From Acididesulfobacillus acetoxydans (GTDB lineage Bacteria > Bacillota > Desulfitobacteriia > Desulfitobacteriales > Desulfitobacteriaceae), in NCBI RefSeq assembly GCF_902729405.1, contig NZ_LR746496.1, positions 248,001 through 312,000 on the forward strand: a stretch of 64,000 bases of DNA, written 5' to 3'. Below, piece by piece: positions 51,208 through 59,610 of the stretch. Position numbers and translations under genes: made by a program. The first letter of the stretch is position 1. Each line of letters begins with the position of its first letter. The notes beneath the pieces are model-generated. The model was not told where the DNA came from. It made no database searches and saw nothing but the letters and a program-made list of their open reading frames with translations.

Positions 51208-51441
51208 GCCATTGGGCCCCCCTTGTCACGGGGTCCGCCCCAGCCACAGGCTCCACCTTCGCCACGGGACCCCCCCTCGTCGCAGGGTCCGCCCAAGCCA
51301 CAGGCTCCGCTTTCGCCATTGGGCCCGCCCTCGTCGCAGGGTCCGCCCAAGCCATAGGCTCCACCTTCGCCGCGGGACCCCCTTGTCACGGGGGCCGCCC
51401 TCGTCGCAGACTCCACCCTTGCCACAGGCTCCACCCTCGCC
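51208..51441. repeat. 18-bp tandem repeat upstream of a glycosyltransferase gene
   Basis: About 13 units of 18 bp, for example GTCGCAGGGTCCGCCCAA, GCCACAGGCTCCGCTTTC and GCCATTGGGCCCGCCCTC. Three variants cycle to give a 54-bp higher-order unit. On the minus strand some units contain GAAGGTGG, and the last of these provides the ribosome site of the downstream glycosyltransferase gene. Confidence 0.85.
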
Positions 51442-51515
51442 ACAGAGACTCCCCGTGATAGCCTGTCCCCGCGCCCGAGGAGCATCCCGCCGCTCCCGGC
51501 GCCGGAGCAGCCTGC

Positions 51516-53033
51516 CTAAAGAGATCGTTCGAAGATCTCTCCTTTATCCTCCGCTAAGAATTTCTCACCTTTGTTGACCACGAGAACCGCCAGACTGAGT
51601 AAAAGCCACATTTCAGTAAAGTTGATCACCGAACTCGGGGCGAAAGAGGTGAGAATAAAACCCGCCAAGGCCGCCAGCAAACCTAGGTAGAGGAAACTCA
51701 TAAAACTGTAGGGGGCTCGGGTGCGGCTCAGACGGCACCTCTTGAGCAAGGCCCAAAGAAGACTCAGATAGATAAAGATCCAATACAAGAAAATCCCGAC
51801 ACCGAAATCCCCCAGAATTTCGAACCATAGACTGTGAACGTTCGTGATACCGAAAGTGTTTTCTTTGCTGCCGATATAAAAAGGCGTGTTGGCCACACCG
51901 AAGCCTTCCGGGTGCCCTTTGAGCAGCACTCCCTTAACTACATCCACCAGGATGGTATAACGTTCACTGGTCGAACCCTGGTCACCGTAAGCTACGATGG
52001 GCGTCGGGTGGTAAGAACCGTGAAAGCTCAGCTTGTTCAGAAACTCGGTATTATTAAACTTGCCGAAATAGACGTCAAGCTGCGGCACAAAGGAAAGGCT
52101 GTAGAAGACAACCAGAGTCACCAGGACCCAGGCAAACGCGCGTTTGCGCTTCTCTTTCTCCCGGGTAACGCTAAAGTAGATGAGAAACCCCAGCATGGTG
52201 ACCAGCATTGTGATATAGGCTGTCCGGGAAGTGGAAAAGATGATATTGATTAGGATTGCCACCTGCAGAATGCCCAGGCCCCAACGGATTTTCCTCTCTT
52301 TGGCAAAAGCAATTCCCGCTAAAATAAAGGACATGGCCAAAACGAGGAAGGTCCCGAAATTATTCGGGTTGTACCAGAAAACCGTAGGGATAGTCTTCAG
52401 GTAATAAGGACCTTTGGCATACCAGCCTTCATCAATAAAGATGTTGCGCACCGGCATGCGGATATCCAGGATCTCCAGCAGTCCCATAAACAAAGCCGGA
52501 ACCGTGAGGAAAAAAAGGAATTTCACGGTCTGCTTCAGTTTGGCCAGATTGGGGTTATAACGGTAAACCGCCAAGGCGAAGCAAATCATGATGGCATAAT
52601 CGACCATATACTTTAGGGCCGCTTTCAGGTGCGTCACCCAGAGCAAAGAAAGAATCATGTACAGGATAAAGATGCTCAGGAAAAGCAAATAGCGGTTTTG
52701 GGCCAGGCTTTTGAGGCTCCAGGTTTTTCTGCGGCGCATGAATTCGATGAACATGCTGACCGTCAGGATAAAAAGGGCGATATGCAGATAATAGACATTA
52801 AAATGGCCAACCGGCAGATTAAAGGTGAAGTCCATAATCGCAAACAGGAGCACAAAGTTGTAAAGGAGCTCCGACTTGCTCTCCCACTGCAGTTTGTTAA
52901 TAATCAGCAAGCCGAATACAAACGCGTAGAGATCAACAGCCCAGAGTTGCACGCCCAGCAGCAGATTGCCGAGGATGAACAAGCTGTAGATGGCACTGTA
53001 GGTAAGTTTCTTGTTGTCTCCGGTCCAATTCAA
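51516..53033 (-). CDS. O-antigen ligase/polymerase family membrane protein
   Basis: The 505-residue protein has about 12 membrane helices. The Wzy_C-type landmarks are TVFWYNPNNFGTFLVLAMSF, STSRTAYITMLVTMLGFLIY, STSERYTILVDVVKGVLLKG with a GHPEGFGVANTPFYIGS loop, and TNVHSLWFEILGDFGVGIFL with the conserved His. The TTG start follows GGAGGAGG. It is likely the repeat-unit polymerase or a glycan ligase. The gene is more AT-rich than its neighbours, common for Wzy genes. It lies between the UDP-sugar genes and the 18-bp repeat. Confidence 0.87.
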   Translation of the reverse strand: MNWTGDNKKLTYSAIYSLFILGNLLLGVQLWAVDLYAFVFGLLIINKLQWESKSELLYNFVLLFAIMDFTFNLPVGHFNVYYLHIALFILTVSMFIEFMRRRKTWSLKSLAQNRYLLFLSIFILYMILSLLWVTHLKAALKYMVDYAIMICFALAVYRYNPNLAKLKQTVKFLFFLTVPALFMGLLEILDIRMPVRNIFIDEGWYAKGPYYLKTIPTVFWYNPNNFGTFLVLAMSFILAGIAFAKERKIRWGLGILQVAILINIIFSTSRTAYITMLVTMLGFLIYFSVTREKEKRKRAFAWVLVTLVVFYSLSFVPQLDVYFGKFNNTEFLNKLSFHGSYHPTPIVAYGDQGSTSERYTILVDVVKGVLLKGHPEGFGVANTPFYIGSKENTFGITNVHSLWFEILGDFGVGIFLYWIFIYLSLLWALLKRCRLSRTRAPYSFMSFLYLGLLAALAGFILTSFAPSSVINFTEMWLLLSLAVLVVNKGEKFLAEDKGEIFERSL

Positions 53034-53082
53034 GTTAATCCTCCTCCCAAACCTATCTGGGCTTCCACACTAAACGGGAGAC

Positions 53083-54183
53083 CTAGGCCAAAGCTTTACG
53101 CATAACCCTGGCAATATGTTCCTGTTGCTCCCGTGTGAGCTCCGGATAGCAAGGTATGGCCACTGCCTCCCGGGCGGCGCCCTCCGCCACGGGGAAATCC
53201 CCCTCCCGGCAGCCAAGATTCCGCAGGGCTTTCTGTAAGTGAAGAGGCACAGGGTAATAAATCGCACTGGCAATGTCGGCCTCAGCCAGCCGCTCCATCA
53301 CCTGCTGCCTTTTCTCAGTCCTCACCACGTAGAGATGGTAAATCGGCTTAGCCTTCGGGTCCCGTCCCGGCAGGGTCAAGGGCAGATCTCCGAGCAGTTT
53401 GCCATATCCGGACGCCGCCTGACGGCGCGCTTCATTCCATTGATCAAGGTATCTGAACTTCACCCTCAAAATAGCGGCTTGAATCTCATCAAGACGGCTG
53501 TTGTGACCTACCTCTTCGTGATAATATTTTGTTCGGCAGCCATGAAAACGCAACATGCGCAGTTGAGCCGCCAGATGTTCGTCATCCGTGGTGATCATCC
53601 CGCCGTCTCCGTAAGCGCCCAGGTTTTTGGTCGGGAAGAAGCTGAAGGTACCGGCGTGCCCGATCGAACCCGCCTTTCTCCCGTTGTATTCGGCCCCTAT
53701 GGCCTGGGCCGCGTCCTCGATGACTTTTAGGTCATAGCGGGCGGCAATCTCCATCACCCGCTCCACATCCATCATCTGGCCAAAGATGTGCACGGGAATG
53801 ATGGCTTTGGTCTTAGCGGTAATTTTTTCTTCCAATTGAGTCAAATCCAGATTCAGAGTCACGGGATCGATATCCACAAAAACCGGCTTCGCCCCCAGGA
53901 GGGCCACCGTCTCAGCCGTAGCAAAGAAAGTGAAAGGCGTGGTGATCACTTCATCCCCGGCGCTGACACCCAAGGCTTCGAGCGTCAACAACAAGGCGTC
54001 CGTCCCGTTTCCGACCGCCACCGCTTCTTTGACTCCGCAATACTGAGCCATCTCCTGCTCGAGCGCTTTCATCTGCGGGCCGAAGATGAACCTGGCCGAA
54101 TCCAGAACGCTTTGAATCGCTGCGTCGATTTCCTCTTTAATCGTCAGATATTGAGCCTTTAGGTCCAACAGCGGAATAGCCAT
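53083..54183 (-). CDS. wbpE: DegT-family aminotransferase, WbpE-like
   Basis: A PLP-dependent sugar aminotransferase of 366 residues. Landmarks: IPLLDLKAQYLTIKEEIDAA, VGNGTDALLLTLEALGVSAG, EVITTPFTFFATAETVALLG, LKVIEDAAQAIGAEYNGRKA, and the PLP lysine in FSFFPTKNLGAYGDGG (about residue 187). VGHNSRLDEIQAAILRVK is near the C-terminal domain. The sequence pattern fits WbpE/WlbC, which aminates UDP-3-keto-GlcNAcA at C3. The start follows AAAGGAG, and the stop of the 2-epimerase gene lies four bases upstream. It sits with homologs of WbpA, WbpB, WbpD and WbpI, which strongly supports this role. The symbol is by pathway context; VioA- or FdtB-like specificity is the alternative. Confidence 0.88.
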   Translation of the reverse strand: MAIPLLDLKAQYLTIKEEIDAAIQSVLDSARFIFGPQMKALEQEMAQYCGVKEAVAVGNGTDALLLTLEALGVSAGDEVITTPFTFFATAETVALLGAKPVFVDIDPVTLNLDLTQLEEKITAKTKAIIPVHIFGQMMDVERVMEIAARYDLKVIEDAAQAIGAEYNGRKAGSIGHAGTFSFFPTKNLGAYGDGGMITTDDEHLAAQLRMLRFHGCRTKYYHEEVGHNSRLDEIQAAILRVKFRYLDQWNEARRQAASGYGKLLGDLPLTLPGRDPKAKPIYHLYVVRTEKRQQVMERLAEADIASAIYYPVPLHLQKALRNLGCREGDFPVAEGAAREAVAIPCYPELTREQQEHIARVMRKALA

Positions 54184-54187
54184 CCTT

Positions 54188-55252
54188 TCAATCTCCTTTC
54201 AAAATGCTGAGAAACTTTCCGGCCGCATCCCCGTCGCCGAAAATTTGAGGGCGCTCGGGTGGCGGCGCGAACTCGGTCACAGCCTTGAGAATAGACTGGG
54301 TATCGGCCCCGACCAAAACATTCCAGCCTGCCGCCACTGTCTCCGTCCATTCAGTTTCATCCCGCAGCGTGATACACGGAACTCCCGCGAAGTACGCCTC
54401 TTTCTGGACCCCTCCGGAATCGGTCAGGATCTTGCGGGCATTCTCTTCCAAACAAATCATGTCCAAGTAGCCAACCGGTTCGAGAATCCGCACATCCGAA
54501 CCCGCGAGCAAATCGCCCAATCCTTGATCGTCCATGACTTTTCGGGTGCGGGGATGCAGGGGCAGGATCACCGGTATGCCCGCTTGCCCCAGGGCCCGAA
54601 GGATTCCTTTCAGGCGCTTGGGATCATCCGTGTTCTCCGCCCGGTGGATAGTGCCCAGAATATAGCCCCCGGGGGGGAGCCCCAACTTCTCCGGCAGGGA
54701 AAGGCGCTGACGCGCCAGGCGGCTGTTATAGCGAAAAGCATCGTACATGACGTCGCCGCTGAGATGAACCCCCTTTTGGATACCTTCCGCCGACAAATTG
54801 TTCACCGCCGTCCGGGTCGGACAAAACAAGAGTGTGCTCAGATGATCTGTCAACACCCGGTTAATTTCTTCCGGCATCTCGCGGTTAAAGCTGCGCAGGC
54901 CCGCTTCGATATGAAAGACCGGGATATGCAATTTAGCGGCCGCCAGAGCCCCTCCCAGGGTAGAATTCGTGTCTCCGTAAACCAAAACGGCGTCCGGCTG
55001 CTCTTGCAAGAGCACTTCTTCCACAGCCTTCAAAATGGCTCCGGTTTGCTCGCCCTGGCGGCCGGAACCGACTCCGAGGTTATAGTCCGGACGGGGAATA
55101 TGCAGCTCAGTAAAAAAAATATCCGACATGTTGGAATCATAGTGCTGCCCGGTGTGAATGAGGACTTCCCGATACACGGAGCGCAGAGCTCTGGACACAG
55201 GAGCCGCCTTGATAAATTGGGGCCGCGCCCCCACTATGGTCGCTATCTTCAT
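54188..55252 (-). CDS. wbpI: UDP-N-acetylglucosamine 2-epimerase family, WbpI-like
   Basis: A non-hydrolysing UDP-HexNAc 2-epimerase (GT-B fold, 354 residues): KIATIVGARPQFIKAAPVSR, HTGQHYDSNMSDIFF, VLVYGDTNSTLGGALAAAKL, HIEAGLRSFNREMPEEINR, GTIHRAENTDD and LTDSGGVQKEAYFAGVPCI are all family motifs. Enzymes of this type make UDP-ManNAc (WecB/MnaA) or, as WbpI/WlbD, convert UDP-GlcNAc3NAcA to UDP-ManNAc3NAcA. The adjacent wbpA, B, D and E homologs favour the second. It is tightly linked to the aminotransferase downstream. The last residues (ILKGD) look intact. Confidence 0.93.
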   Translation of the reverse strand: MKIATIVGARPQFIKAAPVSRALRSVYREVLIHTGQHYDSNMSDIFFTELHIPRPDYNLGVGSGRQGEQTGAILKAVEEVLLQEQPDAVLVYGDTNSTLGGALAAAKLHIPVFHIEAGLRSFNREMPEEINRVLTDHLSTLLFCPTRTAVNNLSAEGIQKGVHLSGDVMYDAFRYNSRLARQRLSLPEKLGLPPGGYILGTIHRAENTDDPKRLKGILRALGQAGIPVILPLHPRTRKVMDDQGLGDLLAGSDVRILEPVGYLDMICLEENARKILTDSGGVQKEAYFAGVPCITLRDETEWTETVAAGWNVLVGADTQSILKAVTEFAPPPERPQIFGDGDAAGKFLSILKGD

Positions 55253-55352
55253 CGACAGATTAAACCCTTCCCGGCCCTAACCAACGCCGCAGCCACCTTT
55301 GCTTAGTCAAAGTTCCGGTTTCATGGCTGAAGTTCTTCCTCTCGGGGCCGAC

Positions 55353-55407
55353 AGTGAACTCGTTTAACTAAAGTTAAACATCACGATAGTGTCCTGTGGA
55401 CACTATC
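55353..55407 (+). repeat. 55-bp double-hairpin repeat, copy 1
   Basis: The element has two perfect hairpins: GTTTAACT-AA-AGTTAAAC and GATAGTGTCC-TGT-GGACACTATC. It is repeated in inverted orientation at 57970-58024, so the two copies flank the wbpD-like and wbpB-like genes. Most differences between copies fall in loops or are compensated across the stems. Downstream of this copy (55440-55490) there is another small hairpin, CCACTT-GCAG-AAGTGG, followed by AAGTCTCACAGTTG, which resembles ends of IS200/IS605-type elements. Confidence 0.85.
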
Positions 55408-55505
55408 GCCGAACCGCAAGCTTTCAAAGAATACTTGTACCCCAGCCCCACTTGCAGAAGTGGAAGTCTCACAGTTGGATGAAGAAGAACGAACTCCGCA
55501 GGCTT

Positions 55506-56624
55506 TCACGGCAGGAGTTCCTCCTCCGGCACGGGTCGGACGTCCCGGGCCGGAAACCCTTTGACCACGCGCCGGGCCTCCGTATTCTTACTGACCAAAG
55601 CTCCCGCCGCCACAAAGGTTTCTTCCGCGACCCTGACCCCGGGCAGGAGGATCGCTCCCCCGCCGACCCGGGCCGCACGCCCGATATGCGGACCCTTCAC
55701 CAATTTAAAACGCTTCTCAGTCCGTCCCATGAAATTGTCGTTGGTCGTTGTGACCATAGGAGCGATGAAAGCCCGCTCCTCGATTTCCATATAGGCCGTG
55801 ATATAGGATCCGGTCTGAATCTTGGTCCAGGCTCCGATCCGGGTGTCGTTTTCCACTGTGACACCGCTCCCGACAATTACCCCTTCACCGACAAGACAGC
55901 GTTCGCGGACGATAGCCCCGTCTCCGACGAAACTCCGCTCCCCAAACACAGTGCCGGCGTAGAGAACCGCCGCGCAGCCGACCGTACAAGCACAACCCAT
56001 GTTCAGCGGCGGCAGGTCCGCTTGTACTTTTACTGTGCTGGAAGCCGCCGGCCTGGGTCTGCGGCCCAGGGAGGAGTTGCCGCCGATAAAACAAGCCTCT
56101 CCCAACTCTGTGCCCTCATAGAGGGTACTGTGATCCCCGACCCGAACCCGCGCACCTAAATGTACGCCCCGGTGGACCGTGACATGGTGCCCGAGTTGGC
56201 AGCCGTCCCCGAGAACAGCTCCCTCCTCCAGAATACAGCCCGAGCCCAGAACCACTCCTTCGCCTAAAACCACACCCTCGCCAAGGGAACAAAAGGGACC
56301 CAGCGCCGCACTCTCCGGAATCACTGCCGTCGCCGCCACACAACTCAGCGGGCGGCCGTCCGCGGTGTTTCCGTCGCCGTCGGGCCCACAAGGACTTTCC
56401 GCCGCTCCGCCGCCGTGACCGGCCGGCCCCTGGGAATTTTCAACCGCCTCAGCGCCATGGCCCGCCGGCTCGTGAACATTGCCGGGCAATCCCCGGAAGT
56501 TGTCGGCTGCTTCGTCAGGCGGACCGCTTAACCCCCCCCAGGCGTTGCCGGCTGACCCGCCGTCGATACTTGCGGCCCTGCCCGGCTTACTTATCTCTTT
56601 CTTATAGTCGTGGTCATGTGCCAC
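55506..56624 (-). CDS. wbpD: Left-handed beta-helix N-acetyltransferase, WbpD-like
   Basis: A hexapeptide-repeat acyltransferase. After a 95-residue Gly/Ala/Asp-rich N-terminus with degenerate 14-residue repeats (EPAGHGAEAVENSQ, GPAGHGGGAAESPC), hexapeptide turns begin at about residue 100 (AVIPESAALGPFCSLGEGVV) and continue to about 345. Near the end, VTTTNDNFMGRTEKRFKLVK and GPHIGRAARVGGGAILLPGV match the active-site end of WbpD/WlbB, which acetylates the 3-amino group of UDP-GlcNAc3NA-A. The helix is roughly twice the usual ~190 residues because the hexapeptide block appears duplicated (about 100-190 and 225-345). The weak start is GTG after GGGTGAT. It lies between 55-bp inverted repeats with the wbpB-like gene. 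Confidence 0.85.
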   Translation of the reverse strand: MAHDHDYKKEISKPGRAASIDGGSAGNAWGGLSGPPDEAADNFRGLPGNVHEPAGHGAEAVENSQGPAGHGGGAAESPCGPDGDGNTADGRPLSCVAATAVIPESAALGPFCSLGEGVVLGEGVVLGSGCILEEGAVLGDGCQLGHHVTVHRGVHLGARVRVGDHSTLYEGTELGEACFIGGNSSLGRRPRPAASSTVKVQADLPPLNMGCACTVGCAAVLYAGTVFGERSFVGDGAIVRERCLVGEGVIVGSGVTVENDTRIGAWTKIQTGSYITAYMEIEERAFIAPMVTTTNDNFMGRTEKRFKLVKGPHIGRAARVGGGAILLPGVRVAEETFVAAGALVSKNTEARRVVKGFPARDVRPVPEEELLP

Positions 56625-56712
56625 CTTATCACCCGTCCTCAGCCTCGGGGCCCGAGCGGACCTTCGCCCGCAGCCCCCGCTCCTTCATGGTCTGCGATAT
56701 TCGGAGTTTCCC

Positions 56713-57777
56713 CTAATCCGCCGCGCTTTCCCGCAGCGGGAAGATTACGGGTTGTCCCGTCTCCTGACACTGGTAAATCGCCAGAATAATCTCCAGGGCC
56801 TTGCGGCCCTCCTCACCGGGGACGGCCGGAGTTCCGCCTTCCTTGACCGCTCGGATCATGTCCTGAATAATTTCGCGGTGGCCGAAACCATAAACTGTGG
56901 GGGGGTCACTTTCCTGAGAAGCAAAGAGTTCTTCTTTTTCTTTTTCGCCGCCCGGAAACTCCCAGGTTTCAATACGGTTGACCGCAATCCCGCCGATGAT
57001 GACGGAACCCGTCTCACCGAAGACATTTAACGTCTCCTCAATGTTGCGGGGATAAATCGTGGAAGCCGCCTCAATCAGCCCGATGGCGCCGTTCTTAAAC
57101 TTAATGACCGCACCGGCGACGTCTTCCATCTCTATCTTGCGCAAACGCGTAGCCGTATATCCGAAGACAGACTCCACCGGACCGAACGTCCACTGTAAGA
57201 GGTCGATATTGTGAATGGACTGATTCATTAAAACCCCGCCGTCCCGGAGCTTAGTTCCGCGCCAAGGGGCTTGGGCATAGTACTCATCATTGCGGTTCCA
57301 GCGGATCGTAGCCTGGCCGTGCGTCAGTTGACCGAAGCGGCCTTCTTCCAGAGCCCGGCGCATCGTCTTGACGGATTTGTTGAAGCGGTTTTGGTGGATG
57401 ACCGCCAGTTTGACCCCGGCTTCTTTACAGGCCGTAATCAGCTCATCCGCACTCTTTAAGGTCATCGCCATCGGTTTTTCCACCATAACATGCTTGCCGG
57501 CTTGGGCCGCCGCGATCCCGATGCGGGCATGGAGATCGCTCGGAGTCGCCACCGTAACCACGTCGATATCCGCCTCTCGCAGCATAGTCAGGTAATCGGT
57601 ATAAGGTTTTCCCCCGTATTTGTCGGCAAAAGCCCGGGCTTTCTCCGGAATGATATCGCAAACAGCGGCGAGTTCGGCCTCGGGCAGCGCCGCGATAGAT
57701 TCCGCATGCTTGGGCGCGATCCGTCCGCAGCCGATGATGGCAAATCTTAACGCTTTAATCTTATCCTTATCCTGCAA
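56713..57777 (-). CDS. wbpB: Gfo/Idh/MocA oxidoreductase, WbpB/WlbA-like
   Basis: An NAD-dependent dehydrogenase of the Gfo/Idh/MocA family. The Rossmann part starts LRFAIIGCGRIAPKHAESIA and includes the family hallmark HVMVEKPMA with the catalytic Lys. NRFNKSVKTMRRALEEGRFG, then WRGTKLRDGGVLMNQSIHNI with the catalytic His, match the WlbA/WbpB group, which oxidises UDP-GlcNAcA at C3. I chose TTG at 57775-57777 because AAAGGAG is ten bases upstream; the frame extends 11 codons further to 57810. It is followed by the WbpD-like gene and sits near the other pathway genes. Confidence 0.9.
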   Translation of the reverse strand: MQDKDKIKALRFAIIGCGRIAPKHAESIAALPEAELAAVCDIIPEKARAFADKYGGKPYTDYLTMLREADIDVVTVATPSDLHARIGIAAAQAGKHVMVEKPMAMTLKSADELITACKEAGVKLAVIHQNRFNKSVKTMRRALEEGRFGQLTHGQATIRWNRNDEYYAQAPWRGTKLRDGGVLMNQSIHNIDLLQWTFGPVESVFGYTATRLRKIEMEDVAGAVIKFKNGAIGLIEAASTIYPRNIEETLNVFGETGSVIIGGIAVNRIETWEFPGGEKEKEELFASQESDPPTVYGFGHREIIQDMIRAVKEGGTPAVPGEEGRKALEIILAIYQCQETGQPVIFPLRESAAD

Positions 57778-57969
57778 AAGTAATCCACTCCTTTTAACCT
57801 CTGCCCCCAACGCGGTCCGTCACTCAGGCCTTACGCTGCAAACCTGTCCGCAAAGAATATCATGATCTGGCCCGGCCGCAAGGATCCCTGCTCGTCTGCC
57901 CGCCTGCCACAGTCCGCTCCGAAACTACCGGAAACCGGCTTAGCGGCCTGCGCTCAGCTCATCCGTCCT

Positions 57970-58024
57970 GATAGTGTCCATAGGACACTATCAGGACGTT
58001 CAGCTTTAGCTAAACGAGTTCACT
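57970..58024 (-). repeat. 55-bp double-hairpin repeat, copy 2 (inverted)
   Basis: On the minus strand it reads AGTGAACTCGTTTAGCTAAA and continues to GGACACTATC, matching 55353-55407 over the full 55 bases. The first stem here is GTTTAGCT/AGCTGAAC, so an A-T pair of copy 1 has become G-C, a compensatory change. Next to it, 58030-58095 holds short degenerate repeats of TGACTGCGCTTAC type. Confidence 0.85.
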
Positions 58025-58111
58025 TGCTGACCGTGCTTGCTGACTCGGCCTCATGACTGCGCTCACTACTGCGCTTACTGACTGCGCCTGCGATTTCGCC
58101 GACGCCTTTCC

Positions 58112-59467
58112 TCAGATCTTGGCGATTTTTTCCCGGTTTTTCTTTACGTTCTTGGTCGCGTTCCGGGTATCCACGACCACCCGGGCCTGTTCAACCACGC
58201 GCTCATAATCCACCGAACTGTGGTCGGTGAGAATGAGCACACAATCCGCCTCCGCTAAGGCAGCGTCGCTGAGGGGTGTGCTTTCCAGACGCACAGTGCT
58301 GCCCCCGTGAGGTTCGATAACCGGGATAAAAGGATCGTGGTAGCTGACGGTGGCGCCTTCGCGGCGCAAAAGCTCCATAATTTTCAAAGCCGGAGATTCT
58401 CGGACATCGTCGATGTCTTTTTTGTAGGCGACCCCTAATACAAAAACCTTGGCGTCTTTCAAGCTTTTGTTCTCTGAGTTGAGAGCCCGGATGACCCGGT
58501 TGACCACATAGTAAGAAACTTCCACATTAATTTCCCCCGCCAGTTCGATAAAGCGAGTGTGGAAGTCGTATTCCCGGGCTTTCCAGGTGAGGTAGAAAGG
58601 ATCGATGGGTATGCAGTGTCCGCCGACGCCCGGACCCGGATAGAAAGTCTGAATGCCGAAAGGCTTGGTCCCGGCGGCTTCCACCACTTCCCAGATATCT
58701 AAGCCCATGCGATCACAGAGGAGCATGAGCTCGTTGACCAAAGCGATGTTCACGGCTCGGTAAGTATTTTCAAAAACCTTGGTGAGTTCGGCCGCGGCCG
58801 GAGAAGAGACGGGCACGACATTGACAATGGTCTGGGCGTAAAGGGTATACGCGATCTCCAAGCAGACAGGTGTCACACCGCCCACCACTTTAGAGGTATT
58901 CTTCGTGGAAAAACGTTTGTTTCCGGGATCGACGCGTTCGGGCGAGAAGGCGAGGAAGAAATCCTTACCGACTTCGAGCCCGCTCTCCGCCAAGAGAGGC
59001 AGAATAATTTCTTGGGTCGTCCCGGGATAAGTGGTGCTCTCCAAAGTCACGAGCTGCCCGGGGCGCAGATACTTGGCTATGGCCCGAGTCGAAGCCTCAA
59101 TATAGGAAATGTCCGGATCGCGGGTTATCGTTAAAGGTGTGGGCACACAGATGATGATGACGTCACATTCCGCCAACAGGGCAAAATCCGCCGTTGCTTT
59201 AAGAACCCCGCGCTGAACCAGATCCCCGAGTTCGATATCTTTCACGTCTCCTATGTAATTCTCGCCCGCGTTGACTTTGTCCACCCGTTTGGAGTTGATG
59301 TCAAACCCGATCACAGGAAAGCCGACTTTGCCTTTTTCCACCGCCAAGGGCAGACCGACATAGCCGAGCCCGATGACCCCGATTCGAGCCGTATGGCGTT
59401 CGATCTTATCTTTCAAAGCCTGAGCCAAAGTATCCCGGTCTGTGATGACCTGTTGAACCGTGATCAT
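58112..59467 (-). CDS. wbpA: UDP-N-acetyl-D-glucosamine 6-dehydrogenase, WbpA-like
   Basis: A UDP-sugar dehydrogenase that oxidises C6 of UDP-GlcNAc (or a related sugar) to the uronic acid with two NAD+. The NAD domain reads ARIGVIGLGYVGLPLAVEKG; the central helix region has PVSSPAAAELTKVFENTYRA and NIALVNELMLLCDRMGLDIW. The catalytic Cys is in PGPGVGGHCIPIDPFYL. The UDP-binding C-terminal domain has VLGVAYKKDIDDVRESPALK. Motifs fit the WbpA/WbpO/TviB group rather than UDP-glucose dehydrogenases. ATG at 59465-59467 is chosen because of AAGGGAG; the frame extends into the repeat zone upstream without a ribosome site. It provides the first step of the Wbp-type pathway. Confidence 0.92.
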   Translation of the reverse strand: MITVQQVITDRDTLAQALKDKIERHTARIGVIGLGYVGLPLAVEKGKVGFPVIGFDINSKRVDKVNAGENYIGDVKDIELGDLVQRGVLKATADFALLAECDVIIICVPTPLTITRDPDISYIEASTRAIAKYLRPGQLVTLESTTYPGTTQEIILPLLAESGLEVGKDFFLAFSPERVDPGNKRFSTKNTSKVVGGVTPVCLEIAYTLYAQTIVNVVPVSSPAAAELTKVFENTYRAVNIALVNELMLLCDRMGLDIWEVVEAAGTKPFGIQTFYPGPGVGGHCIPIDPFYLTWKAREYDFHTRFIELAGEINVEVSYYVVNRVIRALNSENKSLKDAKVFVLGVAYKKDIDDVRESPALKIMELLRREGATVSYHDPFIPVIEPHGGSTVRLESTPLSDAALAEADCVLILTDHSSVDYERVVEQARVVVDTRNATKNVKKNREKIAKI

Positions 59468-59610
59468 GAAATGCTGCTCCCTTCGAACAAAACTTTTCTT
59501 TCTCCCTGCCCCGGCTGCCGGGGGTGGCTCCCGCCTTGGCAACTGCCTGCCGACTTGCAAACCGCACTCTTTTCCCGCGGTTCAGCGGCACCACAAGGCG
59601 AACGTCCTTG

